A DNA stretch of 63,666 nucleotides from positions 1 through 63,666 of the forward strand of contig CAZWVJ010000010.1 in the NCBI GenBank assembly GCA_964636865.1, in the 5' to 3' direction. The notes beneath the pieces were generated by a model. The model was given only the letters and a program-made list of their open reading frames with translations. It did not search any database and was not told the DNA's origin. The DNA is from B1SED10-75 sp964636865. GTDB taxonomy: Bacteria; Bacillota; Dethiobacteria; DTU022; PWGO01. Shown one piece after another: positions 8,309-18,070 of the stretch. A program made the position numbers and the translations under genes. How positions within the stretch are numbered: the stretch's first letter is position 1; each line of letters starts with the position of its first letter.

Positions 8309-10113
8309 GTTTTTTCGCCCCCTTTATTCCTTCCATCAGCATCACTTTGATTGCCTTCATGGGACTTTCGGTATTCATTAATTAAAAAATCTATACTAAC
8401 TCCGCCGTTTAGATGTTCCCAGGGCAAAGGATCATGAGGGGCATAACGCTTGCACGCAAAATCCGAGGGAGAAAATCCCTGAGATGCAAAAGCTTCTTCC
8501 CAGGTCTGCAAGTAAAAATGCTCACTCCAATTATCAAACTTACACCCCCTGCGCCAGGCTTCTTCCAGCACAGGCGCCAGCCGGCGATCGCCTCGAGAAA
8601 AAGCTGCCTCCAGGTAACTAGTGTCGGGGTCATGCCACTTAAAATCAACCTGCTTAATTTTCTTTAAAGCCCGAAACAAAAGCTTCTGTCTCCTTTGGAT
8701 TTCTTCCATGGGAATTTGCGGCTCCCACTGAAAAGGAGTATGAGCTTTAGGCGTAAATGTGGAAACGCTTACCGTCAGTTTCAATTTTTCACGATAACCA
8801 CCGCGACGATATGAATCAAGTGCCCGGCGCACCATCTCTGCTATAGCCTCAACATCTTCATCAGTTTCGGTAGGAAGTCCGATCATAAAATATAGTTTGA
8901 TGTTTCGCCACCCCGCGGCAAAAGAATACTCCAAGGCTTCTAAAAATGATTCTTCGGTAATTTTTTTGTTTATGACTTCCCGAAGCCGGGAAGTAGCTGC
9001 TTCCGGGGCAAAAGTTAGGCTGGTTTTATGAGTTTTTTGCACTTCCGCCGCTAACTGGACCGAAAAAGTATCCGGCCGCAAAGAAGGAAGAGATAAGTTC
9101 ACCCAGGAGGGAAGTTCGGCAGTTAGCCTTTGAACTAATTCTTCAATGTCCGGATAATCACTGCTGCTTAAAGAAGCCAGTGAAAGTTCTTCATAACCGG
9201 TATTGTTAATAAGGTGAACAGCTAAATTGACAAGATTATCCTTACTTCGATAACGTTTGGGACGATAAATAACACCGGCCTGGCAAAATCGGCAGCCCCG
9301 AGGGCAACCCCGGGTTATCTCCAAAACAGCCCGATCATGGACTATCTGCCGGTAAGGTACCAGGGGGGCCTTGGGGTAAATAGCATCATCTAAATTATTT
9401 AGTAATCGCTTATTTACTGTGGCCGGTGTATTAGTTCCTATAGGCTCAATACCGGCAAAGATGCCGTTTTCATACTTGGGCTTATAGGAGGAAGGCACAT
9501 AGACACCTTCTAACGAAGATAACTCTTGAAGCAATTCCGGACGGGGAGTCTCCCGCAACTTTCCTTGCCGGACCCGTTCTGTTATTTCCAAAATCACTTC
9601 CTCACCGTCGCCTAACACAAAGAGATCAATAAAAGGCGCCAGTGGTTCCGGGTTAAAAGCACAGACACCTCCCCCTATCACCAGGGGAGCCTCCTTTCTC
9701 AGTTCACTTCGCAGGGGCAGGCCTGCCAAATCTAGCATGTTTAATACATTGGTATAATTTAGCTCATATTGTAAAGAAAAACCCAATAGATCAAATTGAT
9801 GCACCGGGGTAAAGGTTTCCAGGGAAAAGAGCGGCACTTCCTCTTGGCGCATGAGAGCTTCCATGTCCGCAGCGGGGGGGAATACCCTTTCGGCCAGCAG
9901 ATCCTCTTTGTTATTAATAATGTGGTAAAGTATCCGCATTCCCAGATTCGACATCCCTACTTCGTAAAGATCGGGAAAAGCCAGGGCAACTTTCAGTGAG
10001 GAACTTCGGTGATCTTTAACTACGGCGTTCCATTCATTGCCAATGTATCGGGAAGGATTGCTCACCCGTTGAAGCAGGAGATGAATTTTTCGGTTTAAAT
10101 CCATATCAACCAA
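8296..10113 (-). CDS. TIGR03960-family B12-binding/radical SAM protein
   Basis: This 605-residue protein has an N-terminal cobalamin-binding-like Rossmann region (VALAFPDLYEVGMSNLGMRI). A radical SAM core follows, with the cluster motif CPRGCRFCQAG at about residue 270 binding a [4Fe-4S] cluster and SAM. Later motifs include EELSLASLSSSDYPDIEEL and LKLYFMIGLPTE(T/D), typical of the methylthiotransferase-like arm of the superfamily. The substrate is unknown. The start could be TTG at 10113 (GGGAG 11 bases upstream) or ATG at 10104; the first is weakly preferred. Its end overlaps the DUF2344 partner gene, and the two are probably co-translated. Confidence 0.9.
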   Translation of the reverse strand: MVDMDLNRKIHLLLQRVSNPSRYIGNEWNAVVKDHRSSSLKVALAFPDLYEVGMSNLGMRILYHIINNKEDLLAERVFPPAADMEALMRQEEVPLFSLETFTPVHQFDLLGFSLQYELNYTNVLNMLDLAGLPLRSELRKEAPLVIGGGVCAFNPEPLAPFIDLFVLGDGEEVILEITERVRQGKLRETPRPELLQELSSLEGVYVPSSYKPKYENGIFAGIEPIGTNTPATVNKRLLNNLDDAIYPKAPLVPYRQIVHDRAVLEITRGCPRGCRFCQAGVIYRPKRYRSKDNLVNLAVHLINNTGYEELSLASLSSSDYPDIEELVQRLTAELPSWVNLSLPSLRPDTFSVQLAAEVQKTHKTSLTFAPEAATSRLREVINKKITEESFLEALEYSFAAGWRNIKLYFMIGLPTETDEDVEAIAEMVRRALDSYRRGGYREKLKLTVSVSTFTPKAHTPFQWEPQIPMEEIQRRQKLLFRALKKIKQVDFKWHDPDTSYLEAAFSRGDRRLAPVLEEAWRRGCKFDNWSEHFYLQTWEEAFASQGFSPSDFACKRYAPHDPLPWEHLNGGVSIDFLINEYRKSHEGNQSDADGRNKGGEKTCNA

Positions 10114-10201
10114 AATTAAAAACTCCCTATATATAAACTATCAAAATATTTCATAATATATGCTTTTTCAAGATTAACAGCTAATTTTTTTACTTATTCT
10201 A

Positions 10202-10230
10202 ATTATAGTTTTAATTATTACTTAAAACAA
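10202..10230 (-). promoter_or_regulatory. Promoter of the radical SAM-DUF2344-rng operon
   Basis: Minus-strand TTGTTT (10230-10225) and TATAAT (10207-10202) are separated by 17 bases, ~90 bases before the start at 10113. The surrounding 246-base gap is AT-rich and shows no other feature. Confidence 0.55.
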
Positions 10231-10359
10231 TACTGTAAAAAAATACTTTAAAATTATTTTTTAGTTCCTAAACTGCCCTTCTCTCTACTATAACCTTTGC
10301 TTTGCTCACCGGAGTGCTTTTGAAAGTTATGTGCTTAATTAAGATTGAAAAGCATAAAC

Positions 10360-11463
10360 CTAAAACTGAATTTTTTGACGACGAATACCTACATTAATGA
10401 CCAATCCCACAGCTAAAAAGTTAACAAGTAAAGAATTACCTCCGTAGCTAATAAAAGGAAGAGGAAGCCCTGTTATGGGCATAATTCCCATAGTCATCCC
10501 TATATTAACCAAAACGTGAAAAGCAATCATGATTGCCACCCCGCAGCATATGAGAGAGCCAAACGTATCCTTGGACTGAGTGCCGATCCAAAGAATGCGG
10601 TAAATCAACAAGAAAAAAAGCAACAAAAGCCCGGCTGAACCAATAATTCCCAATTCTTCTCCTAAAACTGAAAATATAAAATCGGTATGTTGTTCGGGTA
10701 TATACTGCAAACTCACCTGAGTCCCGTCAAATAATCCTTTACCCATTATCCCCCCCGAGCCGATGGCTGTTTTGGACTGCATAAGCTGATAACCCGACTG
10801 CAGAGGATCCAATTCCGGGTTGAGAAAACTCAACAAGCGCATTTGCTGGTAAGCAGCCAGTTGTGCCCAGGCAAATGGGGCAAATGCCGCTCCCACACCA
10901 ATTATACCCATTATATATTTCCAATTTACTCCCGCTACATACAACAGGCCAAAAAGTATTACTATAAAGACCATGGCCGTACCCAGATCCGGTTGCATAA
11001 AAACAAGTATCATGGGAACAGCTGTGTAAAGTAAAGTTGGAAGAAAGGCAAAAAAATTTTCACCCAAATGTTTCTCTCTCTCTGATAATACTCTGGCCAG
11101 AATAATAATTAGAACTAACTTGGCATATTCAGAAGGTTGAATATCTATAAAACCCAGATCGATCCACCTTTTGACCTCGATTCCTTCTCCTAAAAATAAG
11201 ACTGCTCCCAGCATAACTAAACCAAGTATATAAATGTAGCGTGCCCAGTTTGAAAAGTTTTGATAATCAATCAGGGAAACGAGAAAGATCCCACCCGTTC
11301 CTGCACCAAGCCACATAGCCTGGCGCTTAACATAAAAAAAGGGATCGGCTAAACCCATAACGTGAGTAGCGCTATAAATCAATACAAGCCCATATGCAGC
11401 TAAAGCCAGCGTTAAGAACAGGAGGAGAAAGTCAAAATTCTTGAAAAGCCTGGCATTAATCAC
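10360..11463 (-). CDS. rodA: SEDS peptidoglycan glycosyltransferase RodA
   Basis: RodA polymerises lipid II into glycan strands in the elongasome, working with PBP2. The 367-residue protein has about ten membrane segments. It shows SEDS signatures, including the long extracytoplasmic loop with GYQLMQSKTAIGSGG, the QHTDFIFSVLGEELG motif and the C-terminal TGLPLPFISYGGNS segment. GTG at 11463 is chosen because GGAGG lies 9 bases upstream; a GTG at 11487 would add 8 residues but has no clear ribosome site. The start overlaps the stop of mrdA by 8 bases, so the SEDS-PBP pair is translationally coupled. In many Firmicutes minC-minD lie here; they are absent. Confidence 0.94.
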   Translation of the reverse strand: MINARLFKNFDFLLLFLTLALAAYGLVLIYSATHVMGLADPFFYVKRQAMWLGAGTGGIFLVSLIDYQNFSNWARYIYILGLVMLGAVLFLGEGIEVKRWIDLGFIDIQPSEYAKLVLIIILARVLSEREKHLGENFFAFLPTLLYTAVPMILVFMQPDLGTAMVFIVILFGLLYVAGVNWKYIMGIIGVGAAFAPFAWAQLAAYQQMRLLSFLNPELDPLQSGYQLMQSKTAIGSGGIMGKGLFDGTQVSLQYIPEQHTDFIFSVLGEELGIIGSAGLLLLFFLLIYRILWIGTQSKDTFGSLICCGVAIMIAFHVLVNIGMTMGIMPITGLPLPFISYGGNSLLVNFLAVGLVINVGIRRQKIQF

Positions 11464-13267
11464 CGGAATTTTCCTCCAATTCCTCACGGAAATAATAATC
11501 CATTATTTCCCGGGCTACCGGTGAAGCTCCACTGGCACCGGATTCGCCATGTTCTAAAAGCACTGCCACGGCAATTTCCGGGTCTTCATACGGCGCATAG
11601 TTAACAAAAACTCCGTGAGGAGGTATATCACTTCCTTCCCCTGCTACCTGAGCCGTTCCCGTTTTGCCCGCTATTTCTATGGGAAAATCACGGAATTCCC
11701 GGCCCGCAAATCTATCGGGAGCAGTAGCCTGTCTCATTCCCTCCTGAATAACTCTAAAATTACTCCGGGATACGTCGGCATTGTGAATTATTTCCGGTTC
11801 TGCTTCCTTAATAATTTCCCCTTCATGGTTCTCCACCTTTTCCACCAGAAACGGGCGGTAGTGCTCTCCCGCATTAGCTATAATAGAAGTATAAACCGCA
11901 ATCTGCAATGGAGTAAACCTGTGAAAAGTCTGACCAATGGCAGCACTCATAGTTTCTGCCTGGTACCATCGTTCACCGTGTGTTTCTTCTTTATATTCTC
12001 GACTGGCCACCACTCCTGACGTTTCACCGGTGATGTCTTGCAATCCGGTGGATTTGCCCAATCCCATTTCCCGGGTATAGTAGGCCAAGTTATCGATACC
12101 CGTTCGCAAGCCCGCTTTGTAAAAATATATGTTACAAGAAACAGCCAGAGCCCGATATATATCTGAATTACCATGAACGCCCAAGCACGATTTTGTATCA
12201 CCCACTGCTGAATAAGTCCCTCTACAGTTAAAAACAGTTCGCTCAGTTATATTACCGGTTTCTAAAGCAGCCGCTCCGGTTACCATTTTGTAGGATGAGC
12301 CAATGGGATAAGTCCCGTTGAGAGCAAAATTGACCATGGGGTGACGAGGGTCTTCCTGCAAATCTTCATAGTCTTCTTTTACCGTGTTAATGTCATATGA
12401 AGGATAGCTGGCCATGGCCAAAATACCTCCTGTTTGGGTGTCTAATACTACCGCAGTTCCCCGCTGGGCATGTTTGTTACCGTCATCCTGAAGTTCTTCT
12501 ATCTGATTTTCCAGGGACTCCATAGCTACCCGTTGCATTTCAATGTCTAAAGTTAAATACAGGTTGTCCCCGGGAACAGGTTCGCGCCTATCCAGGTAAT
12601 TAATAGCTTGTCCCAATACATTCGTCTCTATAAGCTGTTCTCCATCTTTACCACGCAAACTTGTTTCCCATTCCTTTTCCAGACCCCCCTGACCTATGAG
12701 ATCTCCCCGCCGGTATTCATAACCTTCTTCTTCCCATTGTTCTTTCGAACTTTCAGAAGGCGGGGCCTGACTTAAAAAGCCCATGATATGAGCGCCCAGT
12801 TCTTCAAAGGGGTAATGCCGCAAAGGCTGAACTTCAATATTTACTCCCTGCAGTTTCCATTGATGCTCGGCAATTTTTGCCATAGTTTCATAATCGACGT
12901 TTTTTAGGTGAACAGGACGGTAACGGGTATATCGGTTTTCATGTATTTTTCTTTTTATTTCCTCCGTATCAAGATCCAATTCTTCACTAAGAAATTCCAG
13001 GGTTTCACGCTCGTAATCTTCTTCAAGCTCTACAAGAAAAACTCCAAACCCCGGGCGGTTGGAAATTATTTCTTTCTCTTGTTGATCGAATACTTTGCCG
13101 CGGGACGCAGGAATAGGAAGCTTGGTTAAACGGTTTTCTTCTGCCCTAAACATGTAATATTCATGCTGGTAAACCTGCAAGTAAGCTAATCTGGCCCCAA
13201 GGACTACAAAAACGCATACCATTATGAGTAAAAGAATGCGTAAACGTTTAAACATCAGCTTACTCAA
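11456..13267 (-). CDS. mrdA: Penicillin-binding protein 2 (elongation transpeptidase)
   Basis: This class B PBP cross-links peptidoglycan during lateral wall growth. It has 603 residues with an N-terminal membrane helix (~8-27), a dimerisation/pedestal region (LPIPASRGKVFDQ at ~50) and a transpeptidase domain. The catalytic motifs are SxxK in YPIGSSYKMVTG, SxN in AVSCNIYFY and KTG in IAGKTGTAQVAG. TTG at 13267 follows GAGGAG at suitable spacing. It lies 21 bases after mreD and overlaps rodA, forming mreB-C-D-mrdA-rodA. The acid-rich linkers match other exported proteins in the window. Confidence 0.94.
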   Translation of the reverse strand: MSKLMFKRLRILLLIMVCVFVVLGARLAYLQVYQHEYYMFRAEENRLTKLPIPASRGKVFDQQEKEIISNRPGFGVFLVELEEDYERETLEFLSEELDLDTEEIKRKIHENRYTRYRPVHLKNVDYETMAKIAEHQWKLQGVNIEVQPLRHYPFEELGAHIMGFLSQAPPSESSKEQWEEEGYEYRRGDLIGQGGLEKEWETSLRGKDGEQLIETNVLGQAINYLDRREPVPGDNLYLTLDIEMQRVAMESLENQIEELQDDGNKHAQRGTAVVLDTQTGGILAMASYPSYDINTVKEDYEDLQEDPRHPMVNFALNGTYPIGSSYKMVTGAAALETGNITERTVFNCRGTYSAVGDTKSCLGVHGNSDIYRALAVSCNIYFYKAGLRTGIDNLAYYTREMGLGKSTGLQDITGETSGVVASREYKEETHGERWYQAETMSAAIGQTFHRFTPLQIAVYTSIIANAGEHYRPFLVEKVENHEGEIIKEAEPEIIHNADVSRSNFRVIQEGMRQATAPDRFAGREFRDFPIEIAGKTGTAQVAGEGSDIPPHGVFVNYAPYEDPEIAVAVLLEHGESGASGASPVAREIMDYYFREELEENSGD

Positions 13268-13288
13268 GCCTTCTCCTCCTCTCAGTTA

Positions 13289-13792
13289 TTACTCCTGCAA
13301 ACCAAGGGAATCCCCTTTTTGGTACAACCAATGAAAAAAAAGAAACACCAATATGGCCAACAACGAATTATATGCGGCCATTTCTACAAAGTGTCCGAGC
13401 ATGGCCAGCTCTAAACTCACTTCTCCCAAAAATAAATACCTAAGCATTAATGTTAGTATTTCATGCATCACGGTTCCCATAAATGCCAGAATGAACAAAA
13501 CAAGTATTTTTCCCCTATATACCTCTCTACCAATCAACCCGGCTCCGATTCCCACTAGCATTTTACTTAAGGCAAAAAGACCCAGGGTATGCCCCAACAA
13601 TAAATCCTGGAGCAAACCTCCACATAGGCCGATTACGGCTCCCTTTTTTTCATTTAATAAAAATCCCAATACTACTACAATCACCAATAAAATATCGGGT
13701 AAAGCCCTATCTACAAATAAAAAAGATAAAAACGAAACCTGGAAAATCAATGTAAAAACTATAATTAAAGCCACAATCAAGTAAAATAACAT
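13289..13792 (-). CDS. mreD: Rod shape-determining protein MreD
   Basis: This is a 167-residue membrane protein with about five to six helices and the MreD-typical DILLVIVVVLGFLLNEKKGAVIGLCGGLLQDLL region. It links MreC and the actin-like MreB to RodA/PBP2 in the elongasome. GAGG precedes the ATG by 8 bases. The position between mreC and mrdA supports the assignment, because MreD sequences are poorly conserved. Confidence 0.88.
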   Translation of the reverse strand: MLFYLIVALIIVFTLIFQVSFLSFLFVDRALPDILLVIVVVLGFLLNEKKGAVIGLCGGLLQDLLLGHTLGLFALSKMLVGIGAGLIGREVYRGKILVLFILAFMGTVMHEILTLMLRYLFLGEVSLELAMLGHFVEMAAYNSLLAILVFLFFHWLYQKGDSLGLQE

Positions 13793-13910
13793 AATGTATG
13801 CCTCATTACTTTTTGGTTATGATTATGCCCATAACTAAATATATTACTCACTCTCCCATATTTCCAACTAACCTCCGTAAAATATATTAAAAGATTATTA
13901 AAGTATATCA

Positions 13911-14726
13911 TTACCCGGAAACTACGATAAAGACTTCTTCCAGCCTGTGGAAATTAACTTCCGGTTTAACTAAAGCATTTTGAACGAGCCCGGTTTCATC
14001 CAATTTTATCTCTTCTACTATCCCAATGGAAATATTCTGCGGGAAAACTCCTCCCAAGCCCGAAGTAATGATAAGATCACCTTCTTGAATATCAGCATCC
14101 GGAGGTATGTTGATAAACTCCAATCTGGAAGTTTCCTCTAAATAACCTTCAATTACACCCATGGTGCCCGGATCCCGTGAACGCTGGACCATGGCACTCA
14201 CAGACAAACGCGGATCAGTTAACAAAATAACCTGGCATGTACTCCAGGAAACAGAAGATACCATGCCCGTTAACCCTTGAGGCACAACAACAGGCATTTC
14301 CTTCTCCACGCCGTCTCGTTTCCCCCGGTTAAGGGTAATAGTTGTGAACCACTTGTTGGGATCACGGGAGATTACTTCGGCGGGCAATAATTCTTTTTCA
14401 GTTCTTTCTTGAAAATCCAGCATTTCCCTTAAACGTTCATTCTCTTGCTCTATTTCAGTTTTTAAGGAAGATTTTTCACGATATTGGGCAATTTTTTCCC
14501 TTAACCGTTCATTTTCTGCTTTTATCTCCTGTTGATGAATAAATGCCTCAAAAAAAGATTGCACATTCTTCCCCGCAGAAGCAAAAATTTCTTGCACCGG
14601 AACAAATACATAGTATGCAGCATCTTCAAGAATAGTTAAACGTTCTCGCCCTTCTCCCGTGTAATTAATTAGAACCATGAGCATTATTAATACAATTATC
14701 AAAGCCCAAAGATTTCTTCTCTGCAA
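13911..14726 (-). CDS. mreC: Rod shape-determining protein MreC
   Basis: This 271-residue bitopic protein has a membrane helix at ~8-22 and a coiled coil at ~65-110 (NERLREKIAQYREKSS, QENERLREMLDF). A beta-rich periplasmic/extracellular domain follows, with conserved DPNKWFTTITLNRGKRDG and GLGGVFPQNISIGIV. MreC organises PBP2 and RodA. The predicted start is TTG at 14726 with only a distant GGGATG, so translation may depend on mreB upstream. It is followed by mreD after 118 bases. Confidence 0.92.
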   Translation of the reverse strand: MQRRNLWALIIVLIMLMVLINYTGEGRERLTILEDAAYYVFVPVQEIFASAGKNVQSFFEAFIHQQEIKAENERLREKIAQYREKSSLKTEIEQENERLREMLDFQERTEKELLPAEVISRDPNKWFTTITLNRGKRDGVEKEMPVVVPQGLTGMVSSVSWSTCQVILLTDPRLSVSAMVQRSRDPGTMGVIEGYLEETSRLEFINIPPDADIQEGDLIITSGLGGVFPQNISIGIVEEIKLDETGLVQNALVKPEVNFHRLEEVFIVVSG

Positions 14727-14828
14727 AGCCGGGTATACACATCCCTTTCACATAAAGTGATAAAGCATTCCGTAGGAACTTATTTAAAAGAAACTCTTAC
14801 AATATCAAGTAACTGAAAATATAAAAGT

Positions 14829-15857
14829 TTAAGTACTCTGGCGAGGCCCCATTGTAACTCTCTTTAGTAAATCTATTTCAGACAAGACCTTACCTGCGCC
14901 TATTACCACACAATCAAGAGGTTCATCTGCCAGGAATACCGGCATTCCTGTTTCTTCCGCCAGGAGCTTATCAAACCCATGTAGGCGGGCCCCACCTCCG
15001 GCTATTACTACACCTTTCTCCATAATATCCGAGGCCAATTCCGGAGGAGTTTTCTCCAAGGTAGTACGAATGGCATCTACAATGGATCTCACCGGTTCTT
15101 CTATGGCACCTTTGATCTCCACAGAGTTTACTTCAATGTTTCTGGGCAGGCCGGATACCAAATCTCTTCCCCTAATACTCATGCTCATTTCCTCATCCCG
15201 CTCATAAGCCGTACCAACTTTCATTTTTACTTCTTCGGCTGTACGCTCCCCGATCATCAAATTGTACTGTTTGCGAACGTATTGAACAATCGCTTCATCC
15301 ATTTCATCTCCGCCCACTCGTATAGACATACTGGTTACCACCCCTCCCAGGGAAATAACCGCCACCTCGGAAGTACCCCCTCCTATATCTACAATCATGC
15401 TACCGGTAGGCTCTTCTATGGGTAAACCGGAACCTATAGCAGCGGCCATGGTTTCCTCAATTAAAAATGCTTCACGAGCCCCTGCCTGGTGAGTGGCATC
15501 CAATACCGCCCTTTTTTCCACTTCGGTTACTCCCGAAGGCACACATACTACTACCTGGGGGCGAAAAAAAGCCCTCCGTCGATATGCTTTTGAAATAAAA
15601 TGACGCAGCATTGCCTGGGTTACGTCAAAATCTGCAATTACTCCGTCCCGCATAGGACGTATAGCAGTGATATTACCGGGTGTTCTGCCAATCATTGAAT
15701 GTGCTTCTTCTCCAACAGCCAAGATGCTGTTGTCATCTTTACGTATAGCAACTACCGAAGGCTCGCGTAATACCACGCCCTTTCCTCTTACGTAAACTAA
15801 TGTGTTTGCTGTCCCCAAATCAATCCCCATATCGCGTGAAAAATTTGAAAAAAACAT
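14829..15857 (-). CDS. mreB: Actin-like cell-shape protein MreB
   Basis: This 342-residue protein has actin-fold ATP-binding motifs: MGIDLGTANTLVYVRGKG (phosphate 1), IVDIGGGTSEVAVISLGG (phosphate 2) and VIAGGGARLHGFDKLL (adenosine). It polymerises on the inner membrane and directs the elongation machinery. The amphipathic start MFFSNFSRDMG fits membrane attachment. AGGAG precedes the ATG by about 12 bases. It is the first gene of the shape cluster, with radC and maf upstream as in many Firmicutes. Confidence 0.96.
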   Translation of the reverse strand: MFFSNFSRDMGIDLGTANTLVYVRGKGVVLREPSVVAIRKDDNSILAVGEEAHSMIGRTPGNITAIRPMRDGVIADFDVTQAMLRHFISKAYRRRAFFRPQVVVCVPSGVTEVEKRAVLDATHQAGAREAFLIEETMAAAIGSGLPIEEPTGSMIVDIGGGTSEVAVISLGGVVTSMSIRVGGDEMDEAIVQYVRKQYNLMIGERTAEEVKMKVGTAYERDEEMSMSIRGRDLVSGLPRNIEVNSVEIKGAIEEPVRSIVDAIRTTLEKTPPELASDIMEKGVVIAGGGARLHGFDKLLAEETGMPVFLADEPLDCVVIGAGKVLSEIDLLKRVTMGPRQST

Positions 15858-16034
15858 CTAAGCAATTTTCTCCTTTCTTTGCTAACACTAAAATGGTTAG
15901 TTTATTATTTATAAGACTTTCGCTAAAATTGTATCCATTCCTGTTTTTATTTATTATAACAAAATTTTTAGCTGTAGTAACAATGGAATTATTATCCCTA
16001 CTTAATAATTGTTAATAATTTAATAACAGTAAAA

Positions 16035-16724
16035 TTAAAGCAGCCCTTTTTCTTTAAAGCTTAAATAACATCCATCGCCAATAATTATGTGGTCCTTAAC
16101 TTCTATGCCCAAAATATTACCCCCCTCAACCAACCTCCTGGTAACGGAAAGATCTTCCTGGCTGGGAGTAGGATCCCCACTGGGATGGTTATGTACCAAT
16201 ATGACAGAAGCAGCACTTTTCTGCATGGGAAGGCTAAATATTTCTCTCGGATGAACAATGGAAGCGTTTAAACTTCCTACCGAAATCTCTTCTTTAGAAA
16301 TAACTTTATTTTTGGTATTTAATAGAATTAGTTTAAAATATTCTTTTTTCTTGTAGCGCAGTTCTTCCATAAACATATCCGCCACAAAATGAGGAGAAGT
16401 TACGGACATATTATCTACATGCAGGGTAGTAGCTATTCTTTTCCCCAATTCCAGGGCCGCTTTTATTTGGACTGCCTTAGCCGGTCCGATTCCATGAAAA
16501 GATTGCAATATTTCCAAAGACATCTCCGGTAAAAACCGCAGGCCTCCCGCATAGGAAATAATACGTTCTGCCAGGTGCACCGCAGATTCATGGGGATTTC
16601 CGGTGCGTAGAATCACCGCAATTATTTCAGAACTGGAGAGTGCTTCCGGGCCCAAGTTCTGCATCTTTTCCCGGGGCCTTTCTTCTGCAGGTAAATCCCT
16701 GATCATCAAATTGTCATCGTTCAT
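16035..16724 (-). CDS. radC: RadC/YsnE-type JAB-domain protein
   Basis: This 229-residue protein has an N-terminal helix-hairpin-helix-like region (LQSFHGIGPAKAVQIKAALELG) and a C-terminal JAB/MPN metalloprotease-fold domain with the zinc motif VHNHPSGDPTPSQED. The cellular role is unclear; the historic link to DNA repair is disputed. The location between maf and mreB is the standard Firmicutes order. Confidence 0.93.
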   Translation of the reverse strand: MNDDNLMIRDLPAEERPREKMQNLGPEALSSSEIIAVILRTGNPHESAVHLAERIISYAGGLRFLPEMSLEILQSFHGIGPAKAVQIKAALELGKRIATTLHVDNMSVTSPHFVADMFMEELRYKKKEYFKLILLNTKNKVISKEEISVGSLNASIVHPREIFSLPMQKSAASVILVHNHPSGDPTPSQEDLSVTRRLVEGGNILGIEVKDHIIIGDGCYLSFKEKGLL

Positions 16725-16764
16725 TTCAATTTATCTTCCTTTCTCTGTTTTTAACAGCAAAAAC

Positions 16765-17343
16765 TTAGAATAAAGGTTTGATACCATAACGATCCAGCAT
16801 AAGACAAACCCGGGATAACGGCAAGCCAACTACATTAAAATAACAACCTTCCAGGCGATCCACAAAAACAGCGGCAACTCCTTGAATACCGTATGCCCCC
16901 GCCTTGTCAAAAGGATGACCGGCACGCACATAATTATAAATTTCTTCTTCCTGCAGCTGCCGCATCCAAACATCCGTTTTCACGTGATCGGTTATTTCTT
17001 CATGCGGGCGGGAGGCGTCAATCAGGGCAACACCGGTAATCACCGTGTGCTTCTGTCCACTTAAGAGCCGGAGCATAGCCGTTGCTTCCTCGGTATCCCT
17101 GGGCTTACCCATTATCTCATCCTTTAACATAACTACAGTGTCTGCACCCAGCACTACTCCTTCAGAGTATAATTTGCTTATGCTCCTGGCTTTTTCACAT
17201 GCCAATAATTCCACACCGCGAGGAGGGGGCGAAAGTAATTGTTCATTTACATTTTCACCGACCCGAATTTGAAAAACATACCCTGCCTGTTTTAACAAGT
17301 CTGACCTCCGTGGCGAAGCAGAAGCCAGTATTAATTTTGTCAT
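16765..17343 (-). CDS. maf: Maf-family nucleoside triphosphate pyrophosphatase
   Basis: Maf proteins hydrolyse dTTP/UTP or modified nucleotides to monophosphates. The 192-residue protein has the family N-terminus LILASASPRRSDLLKQAG. It also has the catalytic and substrate segments CEKARSI, VLGADTVVMLKDEIMGKPRD and HPFDKAGAYGIQG. Length is typical. It is transcribed between the Gx-transporter gene and radC with short gaps. Confidence 0.94.
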   Translation of the reverse strand: MTKLILASASPRRSDLLKQAGYVFQIRVGENVNEQLLSPPPRGVELLACEKARSISKLYSEGVVLGADTVVMLKDEIMGKPRDTEEATAMLRLLSGQKHTVITGVALIDASRPHEEITDHVKTDVWMRQLQEEEIYNYVRAGHPFDKAGAYGIQGVAAVFVDRLEGCYFNVVGLPLSRVCLMLDRYGIKPLF

Positions 17344-17387
17344 TCCTGCCTCCTTTCATGTTTTTAATGCTTTTCCCCTCATCATTT

Positions 17388-17915
17388 TTAAGCACCCAAG
17401 ATTTTCAAATTCTTACGCGTAATTCCTTCTAAGTATATGGCCGCAGCACCCGTGAGAATGCCGGTAGGTAAAGCTACAAGTACCAGAAGAGGAAAGTACC
17501 CTTGAAAAAGAATGTAACTTTCCATGATGACGCTGGCCATGATTAATTGAGTTAAGTTGTGAGAAACTGCCCCCACCACACTTACAGATATTGCCGTTAT
17601 ATAGCCCCGGCGGGTAAGGGGAATAATTGAAGCCATAGCTAAACAGCTCACTGCAGCAGCTGAAATGCTAAGCCAAAAACCAAACCCCAAAAACGTCCCG
17701 GTAAAAAAACTACCCAACACGCTTTTTCCCACTGCCACTACCATCCCGCCACGAAACCCATATAACATTAAGGTAAGAAGGATAATGATATTGGCCAACC
17801 CCAGTTTTGCCCCCGGTACCGGAATAGGCAGGGGTATTAAATATTCAACAAAATGAATAACCACAGCAAAAGTGAGTAACATGGCCAGGTTTGTTATTCT
17901 AACAGTGTTCTGCAA
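17388..17915 (-). CDS. Gx transporter family / HepI-like membrane protein
   Basis: This 175-residue protein has about five membrane segments and matches the family annotated as heptaprenyl diphosphate synthase component I or 'Gx transporter'. Characteristic features are VPGAKLGLANIIILLTLMLYG and the Gly-rich helices after it. The fold relates to ECF-type S components, so transport of a small molecule is plausible; the substrate is unknown. In other Firmicutes it lies near NusG-domain-II, FMN-binding and ApbE genes; here only apbE remains upstream. Confidence 0.8.
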   Translation of the reverse strand: MQNTVRITNLAMLLTFAVVIHFVEYLIPLPIPVPGAKLGLANIIILLTLMLYGFRGGMVVAVGKSVLGSFFTGTFLGFGFWLSISAAAVSCLAMASIIPLTRRGYITAISVSVVGAVSHNLTQLIMASVIMESYILFQGYFPLLVLVALPTGILTGAAAIYLEGITRKNLKILGA

Positions 17916-18070
17916 ATAATCACTTCCAGGTAATTTTTGTTCTGTTTGAATAATACCACATATGCTACTATAAGCCGAAGGTATTTTGCCTTGAAACTAA
18001 AAAAATCAAACATTTTTTCAATTTTGCCGAAGGAAAAAATAAAAGGTAAGCAGAAAAAACATTAACTAAA